NCBI GenBank assembly: GCA_016859345.1
Contig: CM029129.1
Location: forward strand, 402,501 to 466,500
Source of the DNA: Istiophorus platypterus
Lineage: Eukaryota; Chordata; Actinopteri; Istiophoriformes; Istiophoridae
Reading direction: 5' to 3'
Length of the DNA stretch: 64,000 bases
Shown: positions 14,011 to 26,305 of the stretch, in pieces
How positions within the stretch are numbered: the first letter of the stretch is position 1
How the letters are laid out: each line of letters begins with the position of its first letter
Notes under the pieces: model-generated
Told to the model about the DNA's origin: nothing
Database searches by the model: none
The model's input: the letters and a program-made list of their open reading frames with translations, nothing else
Made by a program: the position numbers and the translations under genes

Positions 14011-15180
14011 AGTCCAGTAAATAATTTAAAGCAGCAGCTTTTCATGGTCTTGAGTCTCAATCTGTTCATTTATCCCTTCATTCATTCAGCCCAGTTGTTT
14101 GTGAATACATGTTCTAATTCTGCTGTCATTTCAGACCCCAGTCCCTACCTTCCTGCCTTTAGTACCAGTAGAATCACGTAACCTGCTCCTCTTCCCCACT
14201 CATTTTGCTTAACCGTTGCCCATTAACTTATTAGCTCCCTCCCTTTGCACTTTGTGCAAAAAGTACCTTAGCATCCCAGTGCCCTGTTCTTTGACTGCCT
14301 GTTTTGATCCTGATCATGTTTTTGACCTTGCCTGTATTTTTTGGGATTTTGTGTCTCTTTTTTTTTAACTTGAGTAATGATTCTTTACTTTAACATCTAC
14401 CACTTAAGTTGTGGTCTAGAGTCCATTTGTGTAAATAATGAATCACTCTTAATATACAAAAAGTAGCCATTATGCCTATAAACACACTGCTACAATTAAG
14501 TCTGTTCCTGACAACTGACCAACAACAAAAATCGTTCATAATGTTGGGAATATGATATGAGAAATGAATCTGTCCTTAATAACTACCATCCAGATGAAAA
14601 TCTGTGTGAGTTGATTAAAAGCAATCTGCTGAGGCAACCCTCATAAGAAGTATTAGAGGTAAACAACAAAAAAAAAGTCCAGGACAATCAAACTTGCACG
14701 TATGTAATAAAAGCATTGCAGAATAATCTTTATACTGACCTCCTCTTTTTTGTTTTATGTATTTATTGGCCCAACCAGCAGAGGGAACACAAAGACTAAA
14801 AAAATGTAGGGGTCCATTTTTTTTAAATACTTTTGTTTGAACACACAAGTAAAACAAAAGTTTAAAGCCAATGTGACAATAATGAACTTGAGGAGAATTA
14901 ATAAATTCAATGTTTTTTGTATAAGAAGGGACTTTCAAGCATCCTAACTTAAACTTGAAAAAAATGAGTTGAAATGGATGTGTGTTGAGCTTGATCTTAA
15001 TCCATGTGTTTGAGCAGTTAATGAATTGTGTAAATTACCACCCACAATATGAGATTATTTTAAAGGATCACTCCACTGATTTTATATATGAGTTTCAGTT
15101 AACTAGTTATAATAAAAACAGAAGTCAGTTGTATAATGTTCTCTATGGCTCTAGAGGAGTTTCACCAATTCTGACACCCT
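14011..15180. other. No recognised gene or repeat
   Basis: AT-rich sequence with one 107-codon minus frame (14615-14938) that shows no family signature or splice context. I see nothing supportable. Confidence 0.5.
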
Positions 15181-15500
15181 AGACACAGCATAACATTTCA
15201 TAACTTTCTGTCAGTCACAATATTTTTATCTTTATTGTAAAAGAAAAAAAAACAGCACTAAGACTAAACAGAGCACTAAAGCACTAAAAGGACGGCAATA
15301 TATCATTATTTCTTTAGACCTGATCAAATGAACTGAACTGCTAGACTGTTAGAATGACCCCTTAAATAAGAAACACGTGATGTTTTCCACAAAATAATAA
15401 CTGTGACACTCTCAAAATATCTTTTTTTGTTTTGTACAGTGGCCTTTACACTGCATTTTACAAAATTTCACCAATCTAAGAATGATCTAAGAATGATTTA
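15181..15500 (+). repeat. Left arm of a long imperfect inverted repeat
   Basis: The words AGAATGACCCCTTAAATA, GTTTTCCACAAA and TAACTGTG in this arm recur in reverse complement at 17610-17850, in the same order and spacing. Similarity continues into the TAAACAGAGC word on the outer side and the AGTCTAAGAAT-like word on the inner side. The arms are diverged by small substitutions and indels. They may be termini of one DNA transposon of about 2.7 kb or two opposed copies of one repeat. Confidence 0.65.
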
Positions 15501-16354
15501 GTTCTTTAGGTCTAGATATGAAACATTTGCCATTTTCCACCATGAGGCACAGTACAGGACTGGGATAGGTGGGTTTTGTAATCACAATACAAACAAATTT
15601 AAGTCAAAGCATATAGATCAGCCTTAAGTATTTCTGCACAAATATGTCACGATTAAGTTTAAACGTTTTGCCTAAGGTTGAGGTGCAGCTCAGCGCTACA
15701 CAGACAGATAAAGTACAGCTGTGCCTTTTGTTTATTTTACATTAAAAACCTATAGCTATCAGGTTCCTATTATCAGTACTAATGTTTTAAATATTGCTCG
15801 ACGGTGGTGGGGGCTAGTTGCCCGGTTTTTCATTAAGAGGCCACTCTGGACCTGTACTGCAACCAGCCACTAAGGGATGACTGAGATATTTTGGCTTAAT
15901 TTCTGGGGAGGTGTCATAACGTCAGTTCTTTTCTACCGTGTATGGCACTGTGCATCTGTTTGGTTGAGAGGGAGGAGGGACAAATCAAGAAGACGGTATG
16001 ACGGTGGGACTATTCCAATAAAATGCACTGAACGGTGCCTAACATATCAACACTACCGCTTAAAGAAGAGAAAACACAACAGTTACCTTTATGGAAGCCT
16101 TGATTAAACATCCCAGTGTTACTTATGAGGCATGTATATGGTACATATACAAATTGAATATTGTCACATTATTTTACTGGTGGGGTGTTTTTGGCATTGA
16201 TTTTTCCTGGAGTTACACGAAGTTAGCTAGCTAGCATAATACTAGCAGTTTTGTTAATTTTCCACAAAACTATTTTATTAAAATGTAAAATCTTTCATCA
16301 TTTTTTAAAATGTTTTGTACTTACCTTCATAATTTGCAAAGTAACTAGCTAGTA

Positions 16355-16450
16355 TAGCTGTCAAATAAATGTAGTGAAAAGTACAAGAACTATAGATTAG
16401 AGTAAAATGGGATATATTCAAGTAAAGTACAAGTATTTCATTTATGTACA
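16355..16450 (+). mobile_element. Short fragment of the hAT-like MITE (right-end words)
   Basis: Contains TCAAGTAAAGTACAAGTA and neighbouring words that match the right end of the element at 25.5-26.3 kb. Only about 100 bp remain. Confidence 0.5.
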
Positions 16451-16454
16451 TACA

Positions 16455-16885
16455 GCTAGATGGTATTGCTGCTACCTGGCTCATCATCAGGTGGCTCCCT
16501 TTGTCATTGTATGCGTCTCAGCTTGGCACATCCTCTGAAGAATGTGCAGATTGGGTTGATCACACCCAACTTGAACCAGGCGGCTTGACCATGGCTCCTC
16601 TTTCTTTAGCCAATGCTATTGTAACACCTTCTCTGCCTCTTGGCTGACTAAGTGGCAGATCTTCTGCTGTTGCCCTGTGATACTGAATATCTTTAATGCT
16701 CTCAGGAGGGACTGTCCTGGAAAAAATCTTGCTTTGACCTCCAGGGGCAGGCACTTTGATCTCTACCCCTTCTCGGTGCAGATACACCAGTGGTTGGTAT
16801 TTGCACAGCTTCCTCACGTAGGCCTCCTCCATGCGCTCTTCCCATGGTACCCTCAGCTCGAGTGTGATAATAGTCTTATCTGTTC
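16455..16885 (-). mobile_element. C-terminal fragment of an RLE-type non-LTR retrotransposon
   Basis: The minus strand reads ITLELRVPWEERMEEAYVRK and then an open frame down to 16560. The LELxVPWEE word resembles the core of the restriction-like endonuclease encoded at the C-terminus of R2/Dong/NeSL-type elements. The following KYQPLV word parallels KYQELVEQ in the copy at 48.4-49.6 kb. The sequence then diverges from that copy, so it is a related but different subfamily. Only the last part of the ORF is present. Confidence 0.6.
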
Positions 16886-17609
16886 TGGAAGAGATTAGTA
16901 AGAGATTAGTCTTGCCTAAGGGTCAGGCTGACAGCATGGTGGAGGAAGAACCTTATTCTGCTGACCTCTATTGTCACCCCACATGATCTTCCTTCCTTTG
17001 ACTCCTCCCTACCGCATCATTTCCAAAATTGTCTCATACGAAATGCTTTTGCCATCCTTCCCTCTTCAACCATGTGCCAGATCTCAGACTGCAACAACTC
17101 CCCATTCTCTCCGAGCTTTTCTTTTCTCCAGCTTGTCCTTGGGATGCACCTTACAGCTAGCCATCTATTTGCTATTCTGAACTCTGCCTCACTCACTGTT
17201 TGTTGTGTCTGACCATTTTTGCCCTTTTTTTATTTTCACAGCATATCATTCTTTCTTCTGCTTTCATAGAATCTGATTGGTCCCAGATTTTGGTAACTAA
17301 CCCAGAAACTGACCAGGAATGAGACTGCTCTGTGCTGTCAGGTTATTTTTGACTAAACACTAAACACTTGTGTGCATTTTGTTAAGATAAGACAGATAAA
17401 GGTATCTCAATTCATAAAACCAGAATTGTGTTAATAAATATAATGATGAATGGAATATAACACCTGACAAGAATAATAGAACAGTTAGTTGAATATCGAA
17501 ATTGAAAAATGAAGTACTAAATAGATATTTTTTACAAAAAGGGTTTATTGTGGATACATCATTTGCAGCAGTACTGTATATTTAAAAAATGAGTAAAACA
17601 AAGATGGAA
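16886..17609. other. No recognised feature
   Basis: Lies between the retrotransposon fragment and the right inverted-repeat arm. The first 300 bp are less AT-rich but give no recognised protein. Confidence 0.5.
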
Positions 17610-17850
17610 ATATATAATTCTTAGACTGGAGTAATTTTTTAAAACTCAGTATAAAGGGCACTGTAGAAAACAAAATAATTATTTTGAGAATGCCACAGTT
17701 ATCACTTTGTGGAAAACGTCATTTGTTTCATATTTAAGGGGTCATTCTATCTCTAAGAAGTGCACTTCATTAGTGTTTTGGCTCTGTTTAGTGTTAATGG
17801 TGGCTTTTTCAGCAAGTTATAAAATACCACACTGTGTCTTGTGTGTACAT
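17610..17850 (-). repeat. Right arm of the long imperfect inverted repeat
   Basis: Reverse complement of 15181-15500 (see that entry). The best-conserved part is 17640-17760, including TTTAAGGGGTCATTCTAT and GTGGAAAACGTCATT. Confidence 0.65.
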
Positions 17851-18249
17851 ATATCACCTCCGGTGTAAGAAGAAGCTCACAAAGATATAACTAAAAAAAG
17901 AATAATGGACAGATTGCAACAAGATGATGAAAATGGCATCTTACTGAACTATTACAGATGCAGGATAATTACTGCTGTTAATGTTTAACACCTCTAATAC
18001 ACTTGTATATTTCCCTGATGCAACTTGCAACTTTGACTTTAATCTCTGAATTGTTTTTGCTGGAAAACTGCCAATGCAGAAATGGCATGGATGTTAGCTG
18101 TAAGCTTACTAGAAGTGTATGGACTGACTGCACAGGCAACCCCAACCAGTAAGTCTGGGCTTGGCGCTCACTGTAAGGATAGAATGCCCATTGTCAAAAG
18201 GCTTTATTTTAAAGTATTTTTTATGATGATGGGATTATTTTTGTTTTAA

Positions 18250-19395
18250 AAGCCACCTCTGATGATTGAAGACTTAATTATTCAAAATCAAAAAAGACAT
18301 AACTTGGCTTTGACTTGAACATTGGTAAGACTTTAGCCTTTTGACTTGAAATGACTCGATAACCTCCCCAAGCCCAAAAGATGTAAAAATTATGTTATAA
18401 AAAAGTGTTCAGCATAGCAACTCTTAAACAGGAGTGATAGGTGCAAGTGGCAGTGCACGTTGGCACATTTGAACATTAAAACATTCCAGTAACTAGACTT
18501 CTAGTTTTTCTTTCTCTCAGGTTTAAAAGACAAGACAAAGACAAAGACAAAAGATGGCAAACTATAATAGCTGTATCTTATATTAACAGTGTAAGTTACT
18601 TGCCAAAAGTCCCGCATTAAAGATTTGGATGTTGTTTAATTAATGTCTGCTCAACAACACTGTGTCTATACTCAAAGTTCATTTGTGAGGAAAGAGTCGC
18701 ATTGCTCTGTACCATCACTCTCACACCTTGAGTGGATGATGTGTTTTTTTAGTTAAACAAGGTCAACAGGTTGGTGATTGTAGTGAAAAGATTTAGGTAT
18801 TTCACATCAGTTTCAGTGGTAGGAATCTTATAGTTAAACTTTAAACATTCATATTATATCAAGCTAGCAGTTTGATTCAGAATTATTTGGATCAAAGACC
18901 TCTGGGATTTAGAACAAATAGGACCACCAGGATACTTTTCCCAATCAGTACGATACAGTGGACTGATACACAGACAAAATGTGTCAGGTGCATATTTAAT
19001 TACCATGTCAAATATTCTGCTGCTCATTTCATTTTCAGGATTTATATTGGTTAACAATAACATTTTGCCACTCAAAACTAGACAAATGGATTCAATATGT
19101 GATCTAAAACTAGATTCAGGTGTCCTAAAATGATACCAAATGTTAGCCCTTGCCCCAGGAATAATGTGCTTCTAAATGTTATAAATTTAATGTTTCTAAA
19201 TCAAATTTGAAAAGCATTTCTCTTGTTTAAAAATGTAAATTGCATAATATTTGGGGAAGGGTGCATAATATTTAAGACTTAATATGCAAAGTCAAGGACT
19301 TAGATCTGACTTGAGACCTCTTGGTCTTGACTTAAGACTAACCCCTTGGCCTGGGGCTTCCTAGCCTAATAATGACTTAGTCCCACCTCTGGTGC
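18250..19395. mobile_element. Non-autonomous DNA-transposon-like repeat with ACTTGA-rich ends
   Basis: The left side (18250-18370) is rich in ACTTGG/GACTTGA words after CCACCTCTG. The right side (19285-19395) has ACTTGAGACCTCTTGG and ends TAGTCCCACCTCTG. This matches a common teleost repeat with ACTTG-rich termini next to a CCACCTCTG end. The middle is unassigned, and it is possible that these are two separate fragments. Confidence 0.45.
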
Positions 19396-19446
19396 TTCCA
19401 TTCACTGTCTTATAAAATAAAGAATGATAGCTATCAGATGACAACA

Positions 19447-19620
19447 TACTGAGGGGCAGACCAAGGAGTTTGAGCTGATTGTCCCCTAATTGAAAGGTTT
19501 GTGGTTTGAGCCCAGGCTCCCTTAGTCTGGATGTCTAAGTGGGGGCAAGATAAATCATGGTATGGTGCACAAAATGCTATAATGATTACACATTTATATA
19601 ACACACTGTTATTAGCTAAC
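19447..19620 (+). mobile_element. tRNA-derived SINE
   Basis: A tRNA-like head with an internal B-box-like word (GGTTTGAGCCC at 19503-19513) is followed by a teleost SINE body (GGATGTCTAAGTGGGGGCAAGAT). It is diverged and not a functional tRNA gene. The same superfamily occurs in reverse at 31.7, 36.2 and 37.6 kb. Confidence 0.65.
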
Positions 19621-19858
19621 TCACATGACTGAGCAGCTGTTACTGCTTCTTGAGAGGAAGAAGAAGAAGCTGTTTCTGGGATCTTCCTGTCGAGTCATAG
19701 CTGACAAGAAAAAAAATAACTTGACCAACTAAAAACAAATTCCTGTAGCACTCTCTCCATTTTTCTGTCATAGATGGCCAAGATGACCAGCTTTGTTTCT
19801 TCTTCTTCCTCAAGTATTTGGGGTTGTTCAGAAGCAACAACTAGCTTTTTTTTATTTT

Positions 19859-19888
19859 CATTTTATTTTATTTTATTTTTATTTTTTA
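19859..19888. repeat. (ATTTT)n microsatellite
   Basis: Tandem ATTTT units with small interruptions. Confidence 0.9.
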
Positions 19889-20929
19889 TATTTCCAAAGT
19901 ATTCTTCAAATAAACTTGATAATTATACAAAAGCTTGTGTGAAGAGCATTTCTTCTTAATGCTAGACAAAAGTCATTGGAAAGTCAAAGAAGGGGGCATT
20001 TGCACTCTGAAAGACGTCTCAGAATTCCTTTTTTAATTTTTATTAATCAACTTACCTGGCTGTCTTTATTTTATAACTTATTTATCAACGGCTTACAGAG
20101 TGTGAAAGCTCCACTTTTTGTTGTTTGATTGTTTTCCTTTCATAATGCACCTCACCACGGTAGTTGCTTTGAATATTTGTTACTTTCAAAGATGCTCTCA
20201 CCTAAATGTATTAATTGATTGAATGCTGGAAACAGACATCATTGAGCCCTCATCTCTACTTGGGAATCCATCATGGTCCTCATTCCTAAAATAGATGGAA
20301 TAAAACATAAAACTTATTGCAGTGACATATGTAGATCATCCATTTCCTACTATACAGAGAAAATTATGATATAATACTGGAAATACAGATCCTGGTATTT
20401 CCCAGGAGTTCTCATCAAATCATTATTCCTTGAATTTGTGTGTATGTATGTTGTATTTGTCTGTGGGTGTGCACCTGTTTGTTTACCTACTGAAAACTAT
20501 TACATGTACCAAAGTAAAGTTTTATCCAAACCTTATTGATCAAAGCAAACAATTGAAGCTTAATACAAGTCTGACTTGAAAAGCTTTTATTTTGGCAATA
20601 GAACTGAAACAGCTTTTCTGCTTCTGCCATTTCTTCTGATAACTGTTCATGCAAAAATGGCAGCCCTATGTGTTGAAAATTACTTTTTAGAATAAGTATG
20701 AGAGAAATGCCAAGCAGGCAGTTTGACCTACAGGACTCCATCACTAAATCAGTGTGAAGAGCACTCTCCCACCTGTAGAGTAATGCATACACAAGATTTC
20801 ACTTACGTGACAAATAAGCATCCAAGAACAGTATTACAAACAACACACCAACATGGCTGCATGTTCCCTTCCTTAACACTGCATACAGTACTAACCTCAG
20901 GTCAGAGCTACATTTAAAAAAATAATTCT

Positions 20930-21115
20930 TATATTTATGATTATGTTGGTTTGTCCTATTACTTCTGGAACCCTGAAAATGATAGACCATGCATTGAAAT
21001 GGCTGTAATTCAGTTGATGTGATATTTTTGTGAAACCATTTGAATTAAAGCTGAAAGTCTACACTTCAATCACATCTTGATTGGTCAAGTCCTTTTGTCT
21101 GTTTTAAATGCATAA
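20930..21115 (-). mobile_element. Tc1 terminal-repeat remnant (right-end orientation)
   Basis: Reads in reverse the terminal words of the 12.3 kb Tc1 family: CCTATTACTTCTGGAACC, GGCTGTAATTC, GAATTAAAGCTGAAAGTC, TACACTTCAATCACATCTTG. No transposase is attached. Confidence 0.75.
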
Positions 21116-21389
21116 TCAACTAATATGTTTGTGTGTGTTTTTACTCCTTTTAGTGGAATTGAACTGCAGTTCAATAAGAGGAGAAACAGCTAGTCTTCCT
21201 GCACAACAGCCCACTGTTTGGGCTATGGAAGGTACTTCACTTAATATGGTATACAGTAGTTGCTGATTTACACACTTCTATGTGTGCAGTCTGTGTTAAG
21301 GGGTAGTGACACTATTTAAAATCAATATAAGTTTAACTGCACTCCCTTGTAATGTGTGGGTAGCATAGCTATTTTCAAAATCATGTAAC

Positions 21390-21700
21390 AACCCCAGCAT
21401 TGAGATATTTTTAGCCATGCTAGTGGCATGGTCAAGACTAAATTATCTCAAAAATTATTGGATGGAATGCCATGACATTTGTTAAACATGGCTCTACTTT
21501 ACTGTCTGTACTCTGGTAGCAAGCTACCATGCTAAACTAAAATGATAAAAATGGTAAACATCAGCAGGTTAGAATTGCCACTGTAAGCATGTAGGCATGT
21601 TACCATGCTCGCACTAACATTTGGTTCAAAGAACTGCTCAGCCTCCAAGAGGCACTAGCATGGCAGTGTTTTCCATGAAGCAGTGGGCAGTGTGACCAAA
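21390..21700 (+). repeat. Dispersed teleost repeat rich in CATGCTA words
   Basis: Carries the word order of a widespread percomorph interspersed repeat: ATTGGATGGAATGCCATG, then GTAGCAAGCTACCATG, AAACATCAGCAGGTTAG, GTTACCATGCTCGCACTAAC, and GGCACTAGCATGGC. The same family is present in reverse at 55.08-55.34 kb. Confidence 0.65.
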
Positions 21701-22705
21701 TGCTGCAGTACATAACCACATTTGTTTTTTCTTTAAGAAGGGCTCAACAATGATTGAGCTGCATCCCAGAATCAGTCCTACCATCTGTGTTGCTCCTGCT
21801 CCTCCCCACCCTCTGGTACAAACAAATGGGCTGGTGTGATATACAGAGCAGAAACTAAGAAGGACTGCAACTGCCCTGCCCTGAAGGAAATTAAAAAAAC
21901 AAAAAAAATGGGCAGTGTGTGCCCTGATGATATATGACTTCTTTTGAGGGAATGCTAAGAAAATTACAGGATTGAAGGATCAGTATGGCTTAGTCAACCA
22001 AGAGAATTTTGATAGAGTGGACTCCAGTCTTCTGAGGTTTTTGTATTAATATTCATATCTGTTTGTAACCATGCACATAGGAAACAGGGGAGAGACGTAA
22101 AGCTGGGGATTATTTTGATTGAGAGCCACATTCTGTATTTAGGTACTGTATTGAGGTAAGAGAGTGGGGATGATTAATAGTTAATAAAAAAATAAATATT
22201 TTTTTTATCAGGTTAACTGTAACCAAAAAGCTACACAGTGGCCCTGAGGTGCAAACCATGACAACAGCAGCCAAGTTTATATATTTAAACTCTACAGATG
22301 TGCAACTGGCAATATTTGTACATTGCACATTCAAGTTACATGATTTTGTGCAATAATCCACCTATGCAACCAGATATAGCAATGCCAGAGATTTCGATTT
22401 GTCATACCCATCTACATACCACAAGTAATTTGGACCCATAGAATAATACAGTAGTCACTCATTTTTTTCTGCCACCTTGCTGCTGTGAGGCACTTGGTAC
22501 ATGTGGCAAAATGTGTATTAGAAGGAGGGACAGTAGAGTATAGTAGAACATCAGTTTTTGCAGAATGGAGGGGGGCTGGATTGAAAATGAGAGAAGAATA
22601 TGATGAATCACTCTTGAGTTGGTAGAACAGAAAAAGTAATAATACTAAACGATAAGTTAATTCAAACTTAATATGTATAAAATCACACGGTATAGAACAT
22701 AGTAG

Positions 22706-23291
22706 TTATGATACAGACACTCTGACTATGTACATTGAAGAACCATTAGAGTTGCCTCCTAAAGTTTGCTGGGAATTTGACCACTTATCTCCTCCTCTGG
22801 TTAGCAAGATCTCTGCTAATGCCATCTCAACTGGAGAGAAACTCAACTCCACACTACTATGATTTGAGCCACCTCCAACCCACGCTGGAAATCCCTGAAA
22901 CAAAGAGTGAGGCCTAACTATACCCCTGGTCAAACTGAGCCCTGAAAGACACTCTGTGGGAGTAAACATGGGAAAAGCTCCCATTCCCTTCTGTTTACAG
23001 TAATGTCCACCTTACCAATCAGTTCAATATCTTGAAGTGATGAGACTATCTCTTGATGTGGATGCTCGCACTTGTCCATCATCACAGAGAAAGCCAGAGT
23101 CTCTCCTGGAGTATGGCAGAAGCCTGCGTTCTCCCTGGAGGTCACTCCTGCTATACAAGTGTCACCAGCTTCATTGTTTACTCTCACCTTGTACCCTACA
23201 TTGCTGTTGTTTCCCATGTCATTCAATGGCTTGGTAGTCAGTACCACATCCAAAAGATCTCATGTCGAAACGGAAAAAATACTGTTTTCCT
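22706..23291 (-). pseudogene. Unassigned protein-like reading frame broken by a frameshift
   Basis: Two overlapping minus-strand frames, 22930-23253 (107 codons) and 22706-22984 (92 codons), together look like one diverged coding sequence. Composition is protein-like (for example YKVRVNNEAGDTCIAG and HQEIVSSLQDIELIGK in the first, FSPVEMALAEILLTRGG in the second), with no low-complexity shadowing. I do not recognise the family. It is flanked by Tc1 terminal remnants at 21.0 and 23.4 kb. It may be a retrocopy, a transposon cargo frame, or decayed exons of a lineage gene. No signal peptide or membrane segment is evident. Confidence 0.3.
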
Positions 23292-23439
23292 GGGGCCAGG
23301 TTTTAATAGGGGCAATAGAATTACAAAGATTACACTTGACCATCCATGTTTGGACCAGATTATTTTTCATGTGGGGTCATACAACATCACCAGTGAGAGG
23401 TTGGAAATTTTAAAACTGGACTTCATCATAATGTGTTAT

Positions 23440-23535
23440 TGTTGTTAAACTCCTGGAATTTAAGTTTAAAGTCTACAATTCAATCACATCTTGATGGCTT
23501 TATTTCAAACCCATTTGAAATTGAGTCATTGTCAA
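23440..23535 (-). mobile_element. Tc1 terminal-repeat remnant
   Basis: Contains TCTACAATTCAATCACATC and TTGATGGCTTTATTTCAAA, the reverse-oriented terminal words of the same Tc1 family as the 12.3 kb copy. It has the same orientation as the 21.0 kb remnant, so the two are not the opposed ends of one element. Confidence 0.7.
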
Positions 23536-24032
23536 AATACTAATGGACCTAACTTTAGGAAAACACTTGGTAACATAAACAGATAATTTGACAAGGAGCT
23601 GAGGGATATTTAACTAAAGCAGAATTAAGAATTACCGGATAATGGAAAAAGTGAAGCTTGACGTAGTCTGGTCAGTGCTTCCTGGCTTTATATTCATCAC
23701 GAAGGCCAAGCCAGGCTGAGTAGGTGTGACTGTATCAAGCCAGGTGTAAGTAACTCAGAAACATGCATGTTCATAGTTTTCTTCAGAGGACGTCTTGAGT
23801 CGACCACATTATTGGCCTCTTTGCACTGGCCACCTGGGGCCTTCAGAACTCACTTTACTTATTGTTTTTAAGGCACAAAAGCAGTGTATATTTGTTCTCA
23901 AGCTGCAGACTTGGTTGTTTGGGAGTTGTTTGCGAGTAATTTTTTTTTTTTTTTGGTTGACTACAGGCCTAGTCTTTGCACTTTGGTTAAAATAGCCCTG
24001 AGTCACATATTGTTATTTAAGGACTATTAACA

Positions 24033-24641
24033 CTGAAAAAATAATCTACTCTTTTGTGTGCCATTACTTTGATATTTACCAGTAATATTTGCTTCTGCTC
24101 AGCAGCTTCCTACACCTTTGGCTGTTAACAGTATGTCTTAGAATATTTATCCATTAAATGTACAATTTTTTCATACTTGAAACACAACAAAATAACAAAT
24201 GCACAAGCACTCAAACATCTCTTAATACTTTTTTTAAATCAGAGATGATTCAAAAAGTTAAATTTGCAGAAACACCTATTCTCAATCTGGTCTGCAAAGG
24301 GGTGCTGCAGCCCACTCAGTCCTCTCTTCCAGCAGTATTGTTTCTCAGGACTGTTTGCGAGAATACTGGGAGCTACTGACAACACTGACTCTGGTGTGGT
24401 TTTTGTAATGGTTTAGTGACTTAATAATAGCCTTACTTCGTCATGGAGGTCAAAGAGCCACATGTGAAAGAGAGAAGAGGTTCATCTTCAGCCTGGGTCA
24501 GATCACTCTCTTGGATATATGCACGGGGCATTCTAAGACATACCATTAACAGCCAAAGGTGTAGGAAGCTGCTGAACAGAAGAAAATATTACTGGTAAAT
24601 ATCAAAGTGATGGCACACAAAAGAGTAGATTATTTTTTCAG
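24033..24641. mobile_element. Foldback-type element with 112-bp inverted arms
   Basis: The left arm 24033-24144 and right arm 24530-24641 are reverse complements over their whole length without indels and with only a handful of substitutions. Both contain GTAGGAAGCTGCTGA-type and ACCAGTAATATT words. The spacer is 385 bp and has no coding signature. Equal arm length with high identity points to one unit, a MITE or foldback transposon, rather than chance. No clear target-site duplication was found outside the arms. Confidence 0.85.
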
Positions 24642-25480
24642 GTTTTTTTATGAATTAAAATGAAATTTTCATCTGTGTAATATTTTTCCATTCATTATAT
24701 AAGTTGGGATAATGGGCTCACTACTGGAAAAAACAAACTATATGTAAATATGTAACTAACCATAAAAGAAACATTACTAGCAGATCCCAGAACTGTACAG
24801 GAGAAATAATTTCATTGCATAAAAAGTATTCAAAGCACTTCTAGTTTAAATTTCTATCTGAAATGACATAAAGAAGTGGAAGTTATGTCCTAATCAGCTA
24901 AGTCAGGACACAAATTCAGAGTGATCAAACTACTAAAAGTGAGTTTATTGTTTGGCTCAGTAGTGAGAGGGATGAATGGGGGGGTTGGGCCATTGGGCTG
25001 GTGGAAACGTTCAGCAGGCAGAGGGGGAGCAGTGTGGGGAGCCCGAAATTCGGGTTCATGAGTGGGCAAGCAGGAGGGGTTTGAGGAAAGCAAGTAGCCT
25101 GGAGTATGACACTGAAGAGCAGACAGACAGCCAAGACGTGATCCTGAGCACAAGAAAACAAAGGTTAGCATGAATGAAAGTTCTTAGTTGCCTGAGCATA
25201 ATCTACTTGAATGGTGAAACAGTGAGTTGGCAAGAGTGGCTGTAGGATTTTGGAAAATATACTGCTGACTTGATGAGCTGATGGACTGCAGAATGGGGGC
25301 TGGAGATACTGCACTTGGGATTGTGTGGCAGCCATAGACAGATGAAACATTTCATGGAGAGAGGGCCAAATGAATTCAACTACAGGAGTGCAATTAGTTT
25401 GAACATGAGACTGATTCTTGAGACAATGCTATAGACATTTAGCTGAAATTGACCTATGTTACTCTTTGGTAACTATGTGG

Positions 25481-26305
25481 TGGAAGAAGCATTCAAATCG
25501 TTTACTTAAGTGAAAGTACTAATAGAGAAATGTTAAAATACTCCTTTAAAAGTTAAATTCCGGCATGAAAAATCCTACTTAAGTAAGGGTAGATAAGCAG
25601 GGTAAATAAGATTAGCAGCAAAATTTATCTGATCTATTATAGTAAAAATACTAGTTTGGTCCCTCTGATGGATATATTATTTTATATGACATCATTAGAT
25701 TTGTAATACTGAAGCACTAATGTGTAAGCAGCATTACTTTTGTAGCTGCTGGAAGTGGAGCTAGGTTGAACTGCTTTATAGACAGTTTTATATACAGAGA
25801 CACCAGATTGGTCTGAGGGTCATGAAATGATTAATGAGGGAAGAAAGGAGAAAAAACAAAGTTTTGATACATAAGTCTGTTTTCAGTTTTTTGATTTTTT
25901 TTTTTTTAAATCTTTGATATGTGGTGAGATATTGGATAATTTGAACATTTATTCACTATTTGGTGGAGCTATGAACAACTGAGAGACATCTGAAATTTGA
26001 CCTGATTGCACGCTGATTTTTGTGAGACATCAGAAGCCAAAAAGGTCAGAAACTATTGCTTTATTTTTTAACAATGAGTTTTAGTTTAAGAACTTTTTCT
26101 ATAATCTGTTGTGTAAAATATTCATCTTAAAAGTAACTTGTAAGTAAAGCTGCCAAATAAATTTATTGGGTTGGAAGTATAATGTTTCTTTCTGAAATGT
26201 AGAGGATTAGAAGTATAAAGTAGCATTAAATGGAAATACTCAAGTAAAGTACCTAAAAGTTGTAATTAAGTATAGTACCTGAGTTAATGTTCTTACTTTA
26301 TTTTC
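25481..26305 (+). mobile_element. hAT-like MITE
   Basis: Begins GTGGTGGAAGAAGCATTCAAAT with ACTTAAGTGAAAGTAC, and ends with ATACTCAAGTAAAGTACCT and GTACCTGAGTTAATGT. These are the ends of the abundant teleost element built of TACTTAAGTA words. The internal CTAATGTGTAAGCAGCATTA and GTAGCTGCTGGAAGTGGAGC also match that family. No transposase is present. A reverse copy lies at 49.9-50.2 kb. Confidence 0.75.

Noticed and set aside
19503..19513. B-box words in several places as possible tRNA genes
   Set aside because: None has a foldable cloverleaf; all are inside SINE copies.
23053..23448. 131-codon plus frame
   Set aside because: It overlaps the more protein-like minus-strand frame and has no recognised motif; most likely a shadow.
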